Part shown: positions 16,435 to 25,465 of the stretch, piece after piece
Layout of the letters: every line of letters begins with the position of its first letter
How positions within the stretch are numbered: position 1 is the first letter of the stretch
From: Sciscionella sediminilitoris
GTDB taxonomy: Bacteria > Actinomycetota > Actinomycetes > Mycobacteriales > Pseudonocardiaceae
Direction of reading: 5' to 3'
Assembly: GCF_000737195.2 (NCBI RefSeq)
Contig: NZ_JALM01000009.1
Coordinates: 1-64,000 of the forward strand
DNA length: 64,000 nucleotides
Translations under genes and position numbers: made by a program
Notes under the pieces: generated by a model
The model's database searches: none
Seen by the model: the letters and a program-made list of their open reading frames with translations, nothing else
Told to the model about the DNA's origin: nothing

Positions 16435-17430
16435 CTGCTCACCGCCGAACTGGTTCCCGACCTCGCGCTGGGCTGCGCGGTCCTGGGCTCCGGAGGTGGC
16501 GGCAGCACGAGCCTGTCCGCGGCCCTCGCGGCGCAGGCGATCGAGGAATGTGGCCCTGTGCAGGTGTGCGCACCCGGCCTGCTGCCCGCCGATACCGCGG
16601 TGTTCACCGTGAGTCAGGCGGGATCCACCCTGCTGAGCGAGGAGATGCTGGGCGGGAGAGCGGACGCCGAGGTGATGCGCGAGGCCCTGGAACGGCTCAC
16701 CGGACGGGTGCCGCGCGCCGTACTGTGCGCCGAGATCGGCGGGTTCGGCGGGCCGTTCGCGGTGGCCTGGGCGGCCCGTCTCGGCTTGCCGCTGTTCGAT
16801 GCGGACGCCATCGGCAGGGCGTATCCGCGCATGGACCAGAACGTGTTCGAGCTCGCCGGGCTGCCCGCCGGTCCGGCGCTGCTCTGCGACGGGCGTGGGC
16901 GGACCGTGTTGCTGGACTGGGCGGACGGTGCTTGGCTGGAACGTTTCGTGCGCGCCAGCCTGGACGCGTACGGCGGCCAGGTCTTCTCCTGTGACTATCC
17001 GGTCGACGCCGGTCAGGTCGCCGAGTACGCGGTCGGGGATTCGGTGTCCCGCGCGCTGCGTATCGGCGCGGCGGTGCGTGCCGGTGATCCCGATGCCGCC
17101 GGGTTGCGCACGCTCGCCACGGCCAAGGTCACCGAGGTCGGGCAGTACGAGGGGCACACCGAGGCGGTGCTTTCCGGAGTGCTCGCCGATGCGGACCGGC
17201 TGTTGCGGCTGGTGGTGGCCGACGAATACCTCGCGGTGTTCGAGAACGGCGAACCGCTGGCCATGGTCCCCGATGTGATCACGCTGCTCGGCAGCAGTGG
17301 ACCGGTGAGTGCCGAGGAACTGCGCTACGGGCAGCGGGTGACCGTGGTGACCGCGCGCAGCGCACCCGCCTGGTACACCCCGGCCGGTCTGGCGCTCGGT
17401 GGTCCGGAGGCATTCGGGGTGCGCACATGA
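16432..17430 (+). CDS. DUF917 family protein, copy A (short)
   Basis: A 332-residue DUF917 protein. This family is now linked to S-methyl-thiohydantoin desulfurase-type activity in hydantoin-like catabolism. The N-terminus keeps the Gly-rich VLGSGGGGST loop (17-26), and the FDADAIGRAYPRMDQNVF segment around 133 matches the DGDAMGRAFPELQM segment of copy B at 21504. It is about 20 residues shorter than copy B and diverged, so the two are not recent duplicates. Its stop overlaps the next start (ATGA). It heads an operon of DUF917-A, a hydantoinase-like protein, NCS1 permease, hydantoinase and DUF917-B. Confidence 0.82.
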   Translation: MLLTAELVPDLALGCAVLGSGGGGSTSLSAALAAQAIEECGPVQVCAPGLLPADTAVFTVSQAGSTLLSEEMLGGRADAEVMREALERLTGRVPRAVLCAEIGGFGGPFAVAWAARLGLPLFDADAIGRAYPRMDQNVFELAGLPAGPALLCDGRGRTVLLDWADGAWLERFVRASLDAYGGQVFSCDYPVDAGQVAEYAVGDSVSRALRIGAAVRAGDPDAAGLRTLATAKVTEVGQYEGHTEAVLSGVLADADRLLRLVVADEYLAVFENGEPLAMVPDVITLLGSSGPVSAEELRYGQRVTVVTARSAPAWYTPAGLALGGPEAFGVRT

Positions 17431-18623
17431 TCGGTGTGGACATCGGTGTCCGCGAGACGACGGCGGTGCTCGACGGTACGACGGTGCGGGTGCCGAGTAC
17501 CGCCGATGTGTACGGCGGAGTGCGTACGGCGCTGGACCGGCTCGGTGCCAGCGGGCCGGTGGTCTATGGGCTGCACAATCTCGGGCGCGCGGTGCTGTGC
17601 CGTACCGGGCTTGCCCGGGTGGCGGTACTGCGTATCGGCGGTGGTGCGGTGGATGCGGTGCGCCCGTTGTACGACTGGCCGGAGCCCTTGCGCGCGGCGG
17701 TACACGCGGACAGCACGATCGTCGACGGTGGCGTGGAACGCAGCGGCCGCGCGATCGCCCCGCTGGACCGCGCCGCCACGATCGCCTTCGCCGAACGCAA
17801 TCGTGGCGCCGCCTTCGCGATCTGCGGTCCGTTCGGTCCGTTGCACGACGAGCAGGAGCGGGACGCAGCCGAGCTGGTGCGTGCCGCTGCCGGAACCGAA
17901 CACGTTTCCTGCTCGGCGGATATCGGATCGCTCGGTTTACGAGGGCGGGAGAACGCCTGTGTGCTGGACGCCGCGCTGCGTCCGCTCGCCGCCCGGCTGG
18001 CCGAACGGCTTGCCGCTCCGGATGCCTATTTCCTGTGCGGGGACGGCAGCTGCTGCGCGCTGGATCTGCTCGCCGAGCGGCCGAGCAGCGCACTGGGCAG
18101 TGCGCACGCGGCCTTGCTGCGCGGTGCGGCGGAGCTGCGCGGACGGACCGAATTGCTCGTCGTGCTGGAGGACGCCGTCGGTGCGGTGGCGGGCGAACTG
18201 CTCGTGGAATCCAGCGCGGCGCGGTTCGCCGGGGTTCCGGTGAGCCTGCCGATCGCCGAGACGCTCACCGCCACCGATGCCGAGGGGCTCGCCGAAGCGC
18301 TGGACCGGTTGGCGCCGGTACCGGGACAAACACCGGTGCAGCGGATCGGCGAGCTCGACGCCGATCCCGCGGTGGTGCGCGCCGTCGGGGCCGCCGCGGC
18401 TCCCGTCGTCGGGCGGAGCGTGCGGGTGGACGATTCGGGAGAGGCCGCCGAACCGGCCGCCCGCGCGGATGCGATCCGCCGCGGTGCCGAACCGGCGGAC
18501 GTGCGCACCGTTTCCGCATGGCGGCACCGCTTGCCCTACCTGCACGCGGCGGGAATTCGTTCGATCGCGGTCGCGGCCGGCCCGGCGGTGCACCATGGGA
18601 AAGGAGCAGCGGATGGCGGATGA
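17427..18623 (+). CDS. Degenerate hydantoinase/oxoprolinase-like protein
   Basis: A 398-residue relative of the hydantoinase/oxoprolinase (HyuA) family, about 120 residues shorter than the copy at 19958. The start MIGVDIGVRETTAVLD replaces the normal ATP-binding IGIDVGGTNTDAVVLD: the GG-T-T residues are lost. The central phosphate-2 stretch (VVDIGGTTTDIG in the other copy) is LVVLEDAVGAVAG here, so a second nucleotide motif is gone. The DIGSLGLRGRENACVLDAALRPLA segment still aligns. It is intact and translationally coupled to DUF917-A, so it is probably a non-catalytic or repurposed partner rather than a pseudogene. Confidence 0.72.
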   Translation: MIGVDIGVRETTAVLDGTTVRVPSTADVYGGVRTALDRLGASGPVVYGLHNLGRAVLCRTGLARVAVLRIGGGAVDAVRPLYDWPEPLRAAVHADSTIVDGGVERSGRAIAPLDRAATIAFAERNRGAAFAICGPFGPLHDEQERDAAELVRAAAGTEHVSCSADIGSLGLRGRENACVLDAALRPLAARLAERLAAPDAYFLCGDGSCCALDLLAERPSSALGSAHAALLRGAAELRGRTELLVVLEDAVGAVAGELLVESSAARFAGVPVSLPIAETLTATDAEGLAEALDRLAPVPGQTPVQRIGELDADPAVVRAVGAAAAPVVGRSVRVDDSGEAAEPAARADAIRRGAEPADVRTVSAWRHRLPYLHAAGIRSIAVAAGPAVHHGKGAADGG

Positions 18624-19974
18624 GGACTACCCGCTCGAACGGGTGCCGAGGGCCAAGCGGCATGCCTGGTTCGGGGTCGCGGTGCAGCGCTTCGGGCAGC
18701 TCTCCGATCTGACCCAGTTCCTGGTCGGTGCCTCGCTCGGGGCCGGGCTGACGTTCTGGGGCGCGTTCTGGGCGTTCACCCTCGGTTCGGTGACCCTGGA
18801 GGTCGTGTCGATCTTCATCGGGATCGCCGGGATGCGCGAAGGGGTCTCCACCTCGGTGCTGGCCCGCTGGACCGGTTTCGGCCGGTACGGCGGGGCGTTG
18901 CTCGGCCTGCTCATGGCGGTGAGCCTGTTCGGCTGGTTCGGTGTGCAGACCGGGGTGTTCGCCGAAGGGCTGCATTCGATGCTCGGCGGGGTGCCGCTGT
19001 GGGCCTGGTGCCTGATCGCCGGGGTCGGCACGACCCTGTTGGTGCTGCGTGGTTTTCGCGCGATGGGCTGGACGGCTTTCGTCACGGTGCCCGCTTTCCT
19101 CGGTCTTGTCGGCTGGGCGGTGGGAACACGTTTGGCGGATCAGCCGGTGCACGCGGGTTTTGCCGGGCACCCGTTCGGCGCCCCGCTGACCATCGCCAGC
19201 GGGGCCACCATCGTCGCCGGTTCGTACATGATCGGCGCGCTCACCACTCCGGACATGACCCGGTTCAACCGCACCGCCGGGGATGTGGTGAAGCAGACGG
19301 TCGTGGGTATCACGCTCGGCGAGTACGTGCTCGGGCTCGCCGGGGTGTGGCTGGCCCAGGCGATGCGTTCCTCGGATCTGATCGCGCTGATCACCGCTTC
19401 CTCGGGGGCGGTCGGGGTGCTGATCCTGATCTGCGCCACCGTCAAGATCAACAACTGGAACCTGTACTCCTGCGTGCTCGGGCTGATCAACGCCGTGCAG
19501 ACGCTGTTCGGGATCCGGCTGCACCGGGTGACCTGCACGATCGTGCTCGGGGTGCTCGGCAGTCTCGCGGCCGCGCTGGGCATTCTCGGCGCGTTCACCG
19601 GTTTCCTGAACGCGCTCGGGATCGTCACCACCCCGGTCGCGGGGATCATGGTCGCGGAGTACTTCATCGTCCGGCGCTGGCGCGGTGAGCTGGACGTTTC
19701 CCGGGCGCGCGGCAGGCTCCCGGACACCGAGGTCGGCTGGGTACCCGGCACGATGCTGGTCTGGGCACTGGCGATCGCCGTAGGCTGGCTCTCGGATTCC
19801 CTTGGCTGGTGGGGGATTCCCGCGTTGAACGCGCTGCTGATCGGGCTGCTCGGCTATGTCGTGCTCGGCAGGCTCGGCTGGCTCGGCGCGCGCGGGAGCT
19901 TCACCTTCGAACAGCCGGAAAACCCGGCGGCAACCGTCGAGATCGGAGAACAACACGGTGCGAATCGGGATTGA
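18613..19974 (+). CDS. NCS1 family cytosine/hydantoin-type permease
   Basis: A 453-residue membrane protein with about 12 helices of the NCS1 family, closest in look to cytosine permease CodB. Landmarks are FGQLSDLTQFLVGASLG near the first helix, ATIVAGSYMIGALTTPDMTRF in the middle and GIVTTPVAGIMVAEYFIVRR. NCS1 carriers import nucleobases, allantoin and hydantoins by ion symport. AAGGAG at 18601-18606 sets ATG 18613, which overlaps the preceding gene by 11 bp. It sits in the middle of two DUF917/hydantoinase pairs and presumably imports their substrate. Confidence 0.85.
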   Translation: MADEDYPLERVPRAKRHAWFGVAVQRFGQLSDLTQFLVGASLGAGLTFWGAFWAFTLGSVTLEVVSIFIGIAGMREGVSTSVLARWTGFGRYGGALLGLLMAVSLFGWFGVQTGVFAEGLHSMLGGVPLWAWCLIAGVGTTLLVLRGFRAMGWTAFVTVPAFLGLVGWAVGTRLADQPVHAGFAGHPFGAPLTIASGATIVAGSYMIGALTTPDMTRFNRTAGDVVKQTVVGITLGEYVLGLAGVWLAQAMRSSDLIALITASSGAVGVLILICATVKINNWNLYSCVLGLINAVQTLFGIRLHRVTCTIVLGVLGSLAAALGILGAFTGFLNALGIVTTPVAGIMVAEYFIVRRWRGELDVSRARGRLPDTEVGWVPGTMLVWALAIAVGWLSDSLGWWGIPALNALLIGLLGYVVLGRLGWLGARGSFTFEQPENPAATVEIGEQHGANRD

Positions 19975-21511
19975 CGTCGGTGGCACGAACACCGACGCGG
20001 TCGTGCTCGACGCGGACAACCGGGTCCGGGCGTCGACCAAACAGGTCACCACGGCCGATATCACCACGGGCATCACGGCCGCGGTGGGCGCGCTGCTCGC
20101 GGAGATCGATGCGGAGATCGAGTCCGTGATGATCGGCACCACGCATTTCCTGAACGCGCTCATCGAGCGCAGCAGGCTGGCGAAAGTGGCCGCGGTCCGG
20201 CTGTGCCTGCCGTCCTCGGCCGCGGTGCCACCGATGGTCGACTGGCCCGGCGAACTGCGCACCGCGCTGGGGGACACGGCCTTTCTGTGCCACGGCGGCC
20301 GGGAGTTCGACGGCCGCGAACTGTCCACTATAGACACCGAGGAACTGCGCCGGATCGCCGCGCGGATCGCCGATTCCGGGATCGACTCGATCGCGATCTC
20401 CTCGGTGTTCTCTCCCGCGGCCCCGGAGGACGAACGGATCGCGGCGGAGATCCTGGCCGCCGAACTCGGCGAGGTGCACATCTCGCTGTCCAGCGATATC
20501 GGCCGGATCGGTTTGCTGGCACGAGAAAACGCGACGATCGTGAACGCCTCGCTGCGCGGGCTCGCGGAGCACATCGTGGATTCCTTCGCCACCGGGCTCG
20601 CCGAGGTCGGGGTCACCGCGCCGATCTTCCTGTCCCAGAACGACGGCACCCTGATGGATGTGCAGCGGGCGCGCCGTTATCCGGTCGCCACCTTCGCCTC
20701 CGGGCCGACCAACTCGATGCGCGGCGCCGCCTTCCTCTCCGGGCTCACCGACTGCGCCGTGGTGGACATCGGCGGAACCACGACCGATATCGGCATCCTC
20801 TCCGCCGGGTTCCCGCGGATCGCCGCGAACGAGACCAGGATCGCCGGAGTGCGCACGAATTTCCCCATCCCGGACGTGTACTCGGTCGGGATCGGCGGTG
20901 GCTCGCTGATCGCCGGGGACGCCACGACGGGCCCGCGCAGCGTCGGCTACCGGCTCACCGAACAGGCCATGGTGTTCGGCGGGGATACCCTGACCGCCAC
21001 CGATCTCGCGGTCGCCGCGGGATATGCCGAGATCGGTGATCCGGCCAGGGTGGCGCAGCTGGACCGGACGACGGTGGACACCGCGCTGCGCGGGATCGCC
21101 ACCCGGATCGACGAGGGGATCGACCGGATGCGCACCTCGGCGGCCGCGTTGCCGGTGGTGCTCGTCGGCGGGGGCAGTGTGTTGCTGCGCGATCGGCTGC
21201 CGAACTTCGCCGAGGTGCACCGCCCGGACCATTTCCCGGTGGCGAACGCGGTCGGGGCCGCGATCGCGCAGTGCAGCGGTCTGGTGGACGGCATCTACCG
21301 GATCGGCCCCGGACAGCGGGAGACCGTGCTCACCGAGGCGCGCGCCGAGGCCATCGACCGGGCCCACCGGGCCGGTGCGCGGCAGGGAACGGTGGAGATC
21401 GTGGACATCCAGGAAATCCCGCTCGCCTATCTGCCCGGCGGGGCGACCCGGATCTGTGTCAAAGCGGTGGGCGAGCTCGCCGCGCGAAAGGAGGAGCCGA
21501 GCCGTGCGTGA
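19958..21511 (+). CDS. Hydantoinase/oxoprolinase family protein
   Basis: A 517-residue protein with both nucleotide motifs of the family intact: IGIDVGGTNTDAVVLD at the N-terminus and VDIGGTTTDIG near residue 270, preceded by ATFASGPTNSMRGAAFL. The C-terminal VLVGGGSVLL and NAVGAAIA motifs are present. These enzymes hydrolyse 5-oxoproline or hydantoin-like rings with ATP, usually with a partner. GTG 19958 overlaps the permease end, preceded by CGGAGAA. The stop overlaps the DUF917-B start. Substrate unknown; a hydantoin-type ring is inferred from context. Confidence 0.88.
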   Translation: MRIGIDVGGTNTDAVVLDADNRVRASTKQVTTADITTGITAAVGALLAEIDAEIESVMIGTTHFLNALIERSRLAKVAAVRLCLPSSAAVPPMVDWPGELRTALGDTAFLCHGGREFDGRELSTIDTEELRRIAARIADSGIDSIAISSVFSPAAPEDERIAAEILAAELGEVHISLSSDIGRIGLLARENATIVNASLRGLAEHIVDSFATGLAEVGVTAPIFLSQNDGTLMDVQRARRYPVATFASGPTNSMRGAAFLSGLTDCAVVDIGGTTTDIGILSAGFPRIAANETRIAGVRTNFPIPDVYSVGIGGGSLIAGDATTGPRSVGYRLTEQAMVFGGDTLTATDLAVAAGYAEIGDPARVAQLDRTTVDTALRGIATRIDEGIDRMRTSAAALPVVLVGGGSVLLRDRLPNFAEVHRPDHFPVANAVGAAIAQCSGLVDGIYRIGPGQRETVLTEARAEAIDRAHRAGARQGTVEIVDIQEIPLAYLPGGATRICVKAVGELAARKEEPSRA

Positions 21512-22568
21512 GATCGGCGTAGCACAACTCGAGGATCTGGCCAGGGGTGCGGCGATCCTCGGCACCGGCGGTGGCGGCGATCCCTATGTGGGGATGCTGT
21601 ACGCGCGTGGTGCGATCGAGCGCAACGGACCGGTGCGAGTGCTGGAGTTCGGCGAGGTCCCCGCGGATGCGGCGGTGCTGGCCATCTCCGGGATGGGAGC
21701 GCCGACGGTGCTGCTGGAGAAACTTCCCGCGGGCACCGAGGAAATCGCCGCACTGCGCGCCTATGAGCACTACACCGGCATCACGGTGAGCCATATCGCG
21801 CCGATCGAGATCGGCGGCATCAACTCGATGATCCCGCTCGCGCTCGCCGCCGAACGCGGACTGCCCGTCGTGGACGGGGATGCGATGGGCCGGGCGTTCC
21901 CCGAGCTGCAGATGGTGCTGCCGAACCTCGCCGGGATCAGGGTCACCCCGATCGCGCTCGCCGACGACAAGGGCAACACGCTCGTCGTCGACGCGGTGGA
22001 CGCGCACGCTGCCGAACGCATCGCGCGCGCCGCGTGCACCGAACTGGGCGGCCAGCTCAGCAGCGCGGACACGCTGATCCGGGGCGAGCAGCTGGATTCC
22101 GCGCTCGTGCCGGGAACGCTCGGGCTGGCCGAACGCCTCGGCGCCACGGTGCGCACCGCCCGCGAACAGGGCGCGGATCCGATCGCCGCGGTCACCGAAC
22201 TGCTCTCCGCGGTCGTGCTACTGCACGGAAAGGTCGAGGATGTCGCGCGGCACACCGCGGGCGGGTTCGTGCGCGGGCACGCGTGGATCACCGCGCCGGA
22301 GGGAAAACTGCGGCTGGACTTCCAGAACGAGCACCTGCTCGCCACCGTGGACGGGCGGATCCGGGCCACCACACCGGATCTGATCTGCGTGCTGGACACC
22401 GAGACCGGCGAACCCGTCACCACCGAGGGAATGCGCTACGGGCTGCGGGTCACCGCGATCGCCGTGCCCTGCGATCCGCGCTGGCGCACCGAGGCGGGCC
22501 TTGCGCTGACCGGTCCGCGCTATTTCGGCTACGAGACCGATTACCGCCCGATCGCCGCGGACCGCTAG
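21504..22568 (+). CDS. DUF917 family protein, copy B
   Basis: A 354-residue, full-length DUF917 protein. ILGTGGGGDPYVG (17-29) is the N-terminal Gly loop, IAPIEIGGINSMIPL and VVDGDAMGRAFPELQMVLP form the central core, and AWITAPEGKLRLDFQNEHLLA marks the C-terminal domain. GAAAGGAGG at 21485-21493 and overlap with the hydantoinase stop support GTG 21504. DUF917 proteins are usually encoded beside hydantoinase/oxoprolinase genes, as here. The stop overlaps that of the convergent sugar porter gene in a shared CTAG. Confidence 0.87.
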   Translation: MREIGVAQLEDLARGAAILGTGGGGDPYVGMLYARGAIERNGPVRVLEFGEVPADAAVLAISGMGAPTVLLEKLPAGTEEIAALRAYEHYTGITVSHIAPIEIGGINSMIPLALAAERGLPVVDGDAMGRAFPELQMVLPNLAGIRVTPIALADDKGNTLVVDAVDAHAAERIARAACTELGGQLSSADTLIRGEQLDSALVPGTLGLAERLGATVRTAREQGADPIAAVTELLSAVVLLHGKVEDVARHTAGGFVRGHAWITAPEGKLRLDFQNEHLLATVDGRIRATTPDLICVLDTETGEPVTTEGMRYGLRVTAIAVPCDPRWRTEAGLALTGPRYFGYETDYRPIAADR

Positions 22569-23929
22569 GAGAGGGGTTCCCCTGGTTTGTCCGCGGTCTT
22601 CCGGCCCGGGTTCAGGTCGTGCTCGATCTCCTCGAGGCTGCGGCCGCGGGTTTCCGGAACCCAGCGGTACATGAACAGCACGGCAGCGATGGTGAGTGCG
22701 AGGTAGAGCAGGAAAACCTGGGCCTGGCCGAGAAGTTCGACCAGTGGCAGGAAGGTGATCGAGACGATCGCGTTCGAACCGAAGATCATCATGGTGGCCA
22801 GCCCCGCGGCCCGTGCCCGCAGCCGCAGCGGATAGATCTCGGAGTTGATCAGCCAGAACGCGGGGCCGAGCCCGATGGCGAACGCGCCGACGAAAGCCAT
22901 CAGCGCGGTGACGCTGAGCCAGCCGGGTGCGCTGGCGGAGAAGACGAACGCGAGCAGCGCCAGGCAGACCGCCATCACGGCGGTACCGGCGATCAGCAGG
23001 GTGCGCCTGCCGATCCGGTCGAGCAGCAGCAGCGAGACCACGGTCATCGCCAGGTTGACCACGCCGATGCCGACCGTGCTCAGGGTGGCGCTCTGCGCGG
23101 AGAATCCGACGTCGTCCAGGATCGTGGGCGCGAAGTAGATGACCGTGTCGATCCCGGTGATCGTCTGGAACAGTGCCAGGGTCAGCCCGATGAACAGTGC
23201 GGGCCGGACGGCGCGGCCGAGCAGCGCCCGCATCCCGGCTTCCGGTCGTTGCGAGGCGGCGCGGATCTCGCCGAGTTCGTGTTCGGCCGAATCCGCCCCG
23301 GTGACCCGGGTCAGCACGGTGCGAGCCCGATCGAGGTGGCCCTTGGTGGCCAGCCAGCGCGGGCTTTCCGGTAACACCGCCAAGGCCGCGAGCAGCACCA
23401 GCGCGGGGACCGCGGCCAGCCCGAACATCCACCGCCAGCCGCCCGTCGGGGCGAACGCGGAGTTGACCAGATAGGACACCAGGATCCCGGCGGTGATCAT
23501 CAGCTGGTTCAGCGAGACGAGCGCGCCGCGGAATTTCGGTGGCGCGATCTCCGCGATGTACACCGGAACGGTGAGCGCGGCGGAGCCCACCCCGATTCCC
23601 TGCAGAATCCGGGCCAGCACCAGGATTCCGTACCCGGGCGCGATGGCGGCGAGCACCGCACCGGCCACGAACGCGACCGCGGCGAAGCTCAGCGCGCGCC
23701 TGCGGCCCCACCGGTCCGAGACGGGCCCGCAGACCCGCGCACCGGCCACGGCACCCAGCTGCATCATGCTGACCACCACGCCCTGCTGGAAGGAGGTCAG
23801 GTCGAACTCGGTGCGGAAGAACAACAGGGCACCGGAGACGACGCCGGTGTCATAGCCGAAGAGCATGCCACCGAGCGCCGCGGCGGAGGCGATCAGCCAG
23901 ATCGAGAACCGGGAAGTGCTTCGTCGCAC
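22565..23929 (-). CDS. Sugar porter family MFS transporter
   Basis: A 454-residue 12-helix transporter of the sugar porter family. It carries GYDTGVVSGALLF in the first helix, DRWGRRRAL and DRIGRRTLL between helices 2-3 and 8-9, PESPRWL before the central loop and VPETRGRSLEEIE after helix 12. It probably imports a monosaccharide or sugar acid with protons. GTG 23929 follows GAGAGGA at suitable spacing; the frame upstream is PIG-L shadow. It lies 11 bp after the PIG-L gene and is the last gene of the operon read leftward from 26604. Confidence 0.9.
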   Translation of the reverse strand: MRRSTSRFSIWLIASAAALGGMLFGYDTGVVSGALLFFRTEFDLTSFQQGVVVSMMQLGAVAGARVCGPVSDRWGRRRALSFAAVAFVAGAVLAAIAPGYGILVLARILQGIGVGSAALTVPVYIAEIAPPKFRGALVSLNQLMITAGILVSYLVNSAFAPTGGWRWMFGLAAVPALVLLAALAVLPESPRWLATKGHLDRARTVLTRVTGADSAEHELGEIRAASQRPEAGMRALLGRAVRPALFIGLTLALFQTITGIDTVIYFAPTILDDVGFSAQSATLSTVGIGVVNLAMTVVSLLLLDRIGRRTLLIAGTAVMAVCLALLAFVFSASAPGWLSVTALMAFVGAFAIGLGPAFWLINSEIYPLRLRARAAGLATMMIFGSNAIVSITFLPLVELLGQAQVFLLYLALTIAAVLFMYRWVPETRGRSLEEIEHDLNPGRKTADKPGEPLS

Positions 23930-23940
23930 GGATTTTCCTC

Positions 23941-24660
23941 TCAACGCGGGACAGGGTGATGGTTCGGTAGCAGTTCCGGTCCACCCGTTTCCGGGAACGT
24001 GGGCAGCTGGCGGAATGCCTCGCCGTACCGGGCGCCGACCAGGGCACCGCGATCGGCGGCGTGCCCGCGCATCAGATCCTGGTACTCGATGCCGTAGGCG
24101 GTGTGCAGCCATTCGCGCTGGCTGCGGTGTTCGCCGAGGATCGCGGACTTGCGGTCGATCACCGTGGACACGTCGACGATCTGCTGTGGCGCGAAGCCGT
24201 GCCCGCCGAGGGTGTCCATGATGAACACGGTGGGGATCTCGCATGCGGGGAACGCGCCCTCGATGAGCGGGACCGCGCAGGGGATCCGTGCGTCCTGGGC
24301 GATCTGGCCCGCGGTGCGGTGATCCGGATGGTAGTCCGCGGTGGAGTGGGTGAACAGCACCCGCGGCCGCGCCTGGCGGATAGCGTCGATGAACCGCCGC
24401 CTGGTGGGCTCCTCGTTGAACAGGAACTCGTCCGGGTACCCGAGCCAGATCAGCTCGGCGCCCAGCCGTCCGGCCGCGGCAAGGGCTTCCCCGTACCGGC
24501 GTTCGGCGATCTCTTCCTTGGTGCCGAAACTGGAACCGACCTCGCCGTTGGTGGCGATGGCGATGGTGACCTGATCGCCGCGGTCGGCATAGAGCGCGAG
24601 CGTGCCGCCGCACAGCAGCTCGACGTCGTCCGGATGGGCGCCGATGGCCAGAACGTTCAT
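23941..24660 (-). CDS. PIG-L family deacetylase
   Basis: A 239-residue zinc deacetylase of the PIG-L/LmbE family. AHPDDVE (8-14) supplies His9 and Asp12, and HPDH (111-114) supplies the third metal ligand. Known members remove acetyl groups from N-acetylglucosamine conjugates. Here it lies in an operon with an enolase-superfamily enzyme, an SDR and a sugar porter, suggesting that the catabolised compound is an N-acyl amino sugar or its acid. No signal peptide, so it acts in the cytoplasm. It follows the SDR gene by 31 bp. Confidence 0.88.
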   Translation of the reverse strand: MNVLAIGAHPDDVELLCGGTLALYADRGDQVTIAIATNGEVGSSFGTKEEIAERRYGEALAAAGRLGAELIWLGYPDEFLFNEEPTRRRFIDAIRQARPRVLFTHSTADYHPDHRTAGQIAQDARIPCAVPLIEGAFPACEIPTVFIMDTLGGHGFAPQQIVDVSTVIDRKSAILGEHRSQREWLHTAYGIEYQDLMRGHAADRGALVGARYGEAFRQLPTFPETGGPELLPNHHPVPR

Positions 24661-24691
24661 GACTGCTCCGTTTTCGCGGTGTGCCGGGGAT

Positions 24692-25465
24692 TCAGACGCT
24701 CACCGAGGACTTGGCGAGGACACCGCCGTCGCAGCCGATGAGTGAGCCGGTGGTGTAGGAGGAGGCGGCGGAGAGCAGCCACAGCACGCACTGGGCGATC
24801 TCCCCGGGACGGGCGAGGCGGCCGAGCGGGACCTCGCCCGCGATCCGCTCCCGGATGGCCGCGCGCTCGGTTGCGGTGACATTGGCCCACATCAGTTCGG
24901 TCTCGGTGGGCCCGGGGAGTACGGCGTTGACCCGGATGCCGTGCCGTGCGTAGTCCACGGCGAGGGTTCTGGTCATGGACGAGATCGCGCCCTTGGACGC
25001 GCCGTAGGCGGTGACCCCGCCCGCGGCGAACCCCACCTGCGCGGCGGGGGAACCGCAGAGCACGATGCTTCCCCCGCCGCCGGTGGCGAGCATCGCGCGC
25101 AACGCCTGCCGCACGACCAGGAACGTCCCCGTCGCGTTGACCTCCAGGACTTTCCGGAAGGTGTCCGGACCGAGTTCATGGGCGAGGCCACCGAGATCGA
25201 CCCCGGCCGAGGTGAAGACCCCGCGCAGTGCGGGTCCGCGGGCCACCGTGGCGAACGCTTCCTCGACCTGCTCCTGCGCGGTGACGTCGACGTGGTGCGC
25301 GGTGGCCCGCCCACCGGCCGCGTGGATCTCCCCGAGCAGGGCGTGCAGCCCCCCGGCGTCCCGGTCGAGCGCGTGGATGTGCTGTCCGCCAAGGGAAGCG
25401 GCCAGGCAGACGGCGCGCCCGATTCCCGATGCGGCGCCGGTGACCAGGACCGCGGTCTCGCTCAT
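24692..25465 (-). CDS. SDR family oxidoreductase
   Basis: A 257-residue classical short-chain dehydrogenase. TGAASGIG (9-16) binds NAD(P), Asn110 is in the conserved EVNATG, and Ser139, Tyr154 and Lys158 (YGASKG) form the catalytic set. The PGPTETELM stretch is typical. The ATG overlaps the stop of the enolase-superfamily gene (ATGA), so the two are coupled. In the likely pathway it would oxidise or reduce a sugar-acid intermediate produced by the dehydratase. Confidence 0.88.
   Translation of the reverse strand: MSETAVLVTGAASGIGRAVCLAASLGGQHIHALDRDAGGLHALLGEIHAAGGRATAHHVDVTAQEQVEEAFATVARGPALRGVFTSAGVDLGGLAHELGPDTFRKVLEVNATGTFLVVRQALRAMLATGGGGSIVLCGSPAAQVGFAAGGVTAYGASKGAISSMTRTLAVDYARHGIRVNAVLPGPTETELMWANVTATERAAIRERIAGEVPLGRLARPGEIAQCVLWLLSAASSYTTGSLIGCDGGVLAKSSVSV

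Noticed and set aside
18265-20649. 794-codon minus-strand open frame
   Set aside because: It spans the antisense of the permease and two hydantoinase genes. It is His/Gln/Pro/Arg-rich with no domain; the plus-strand genes are clear.
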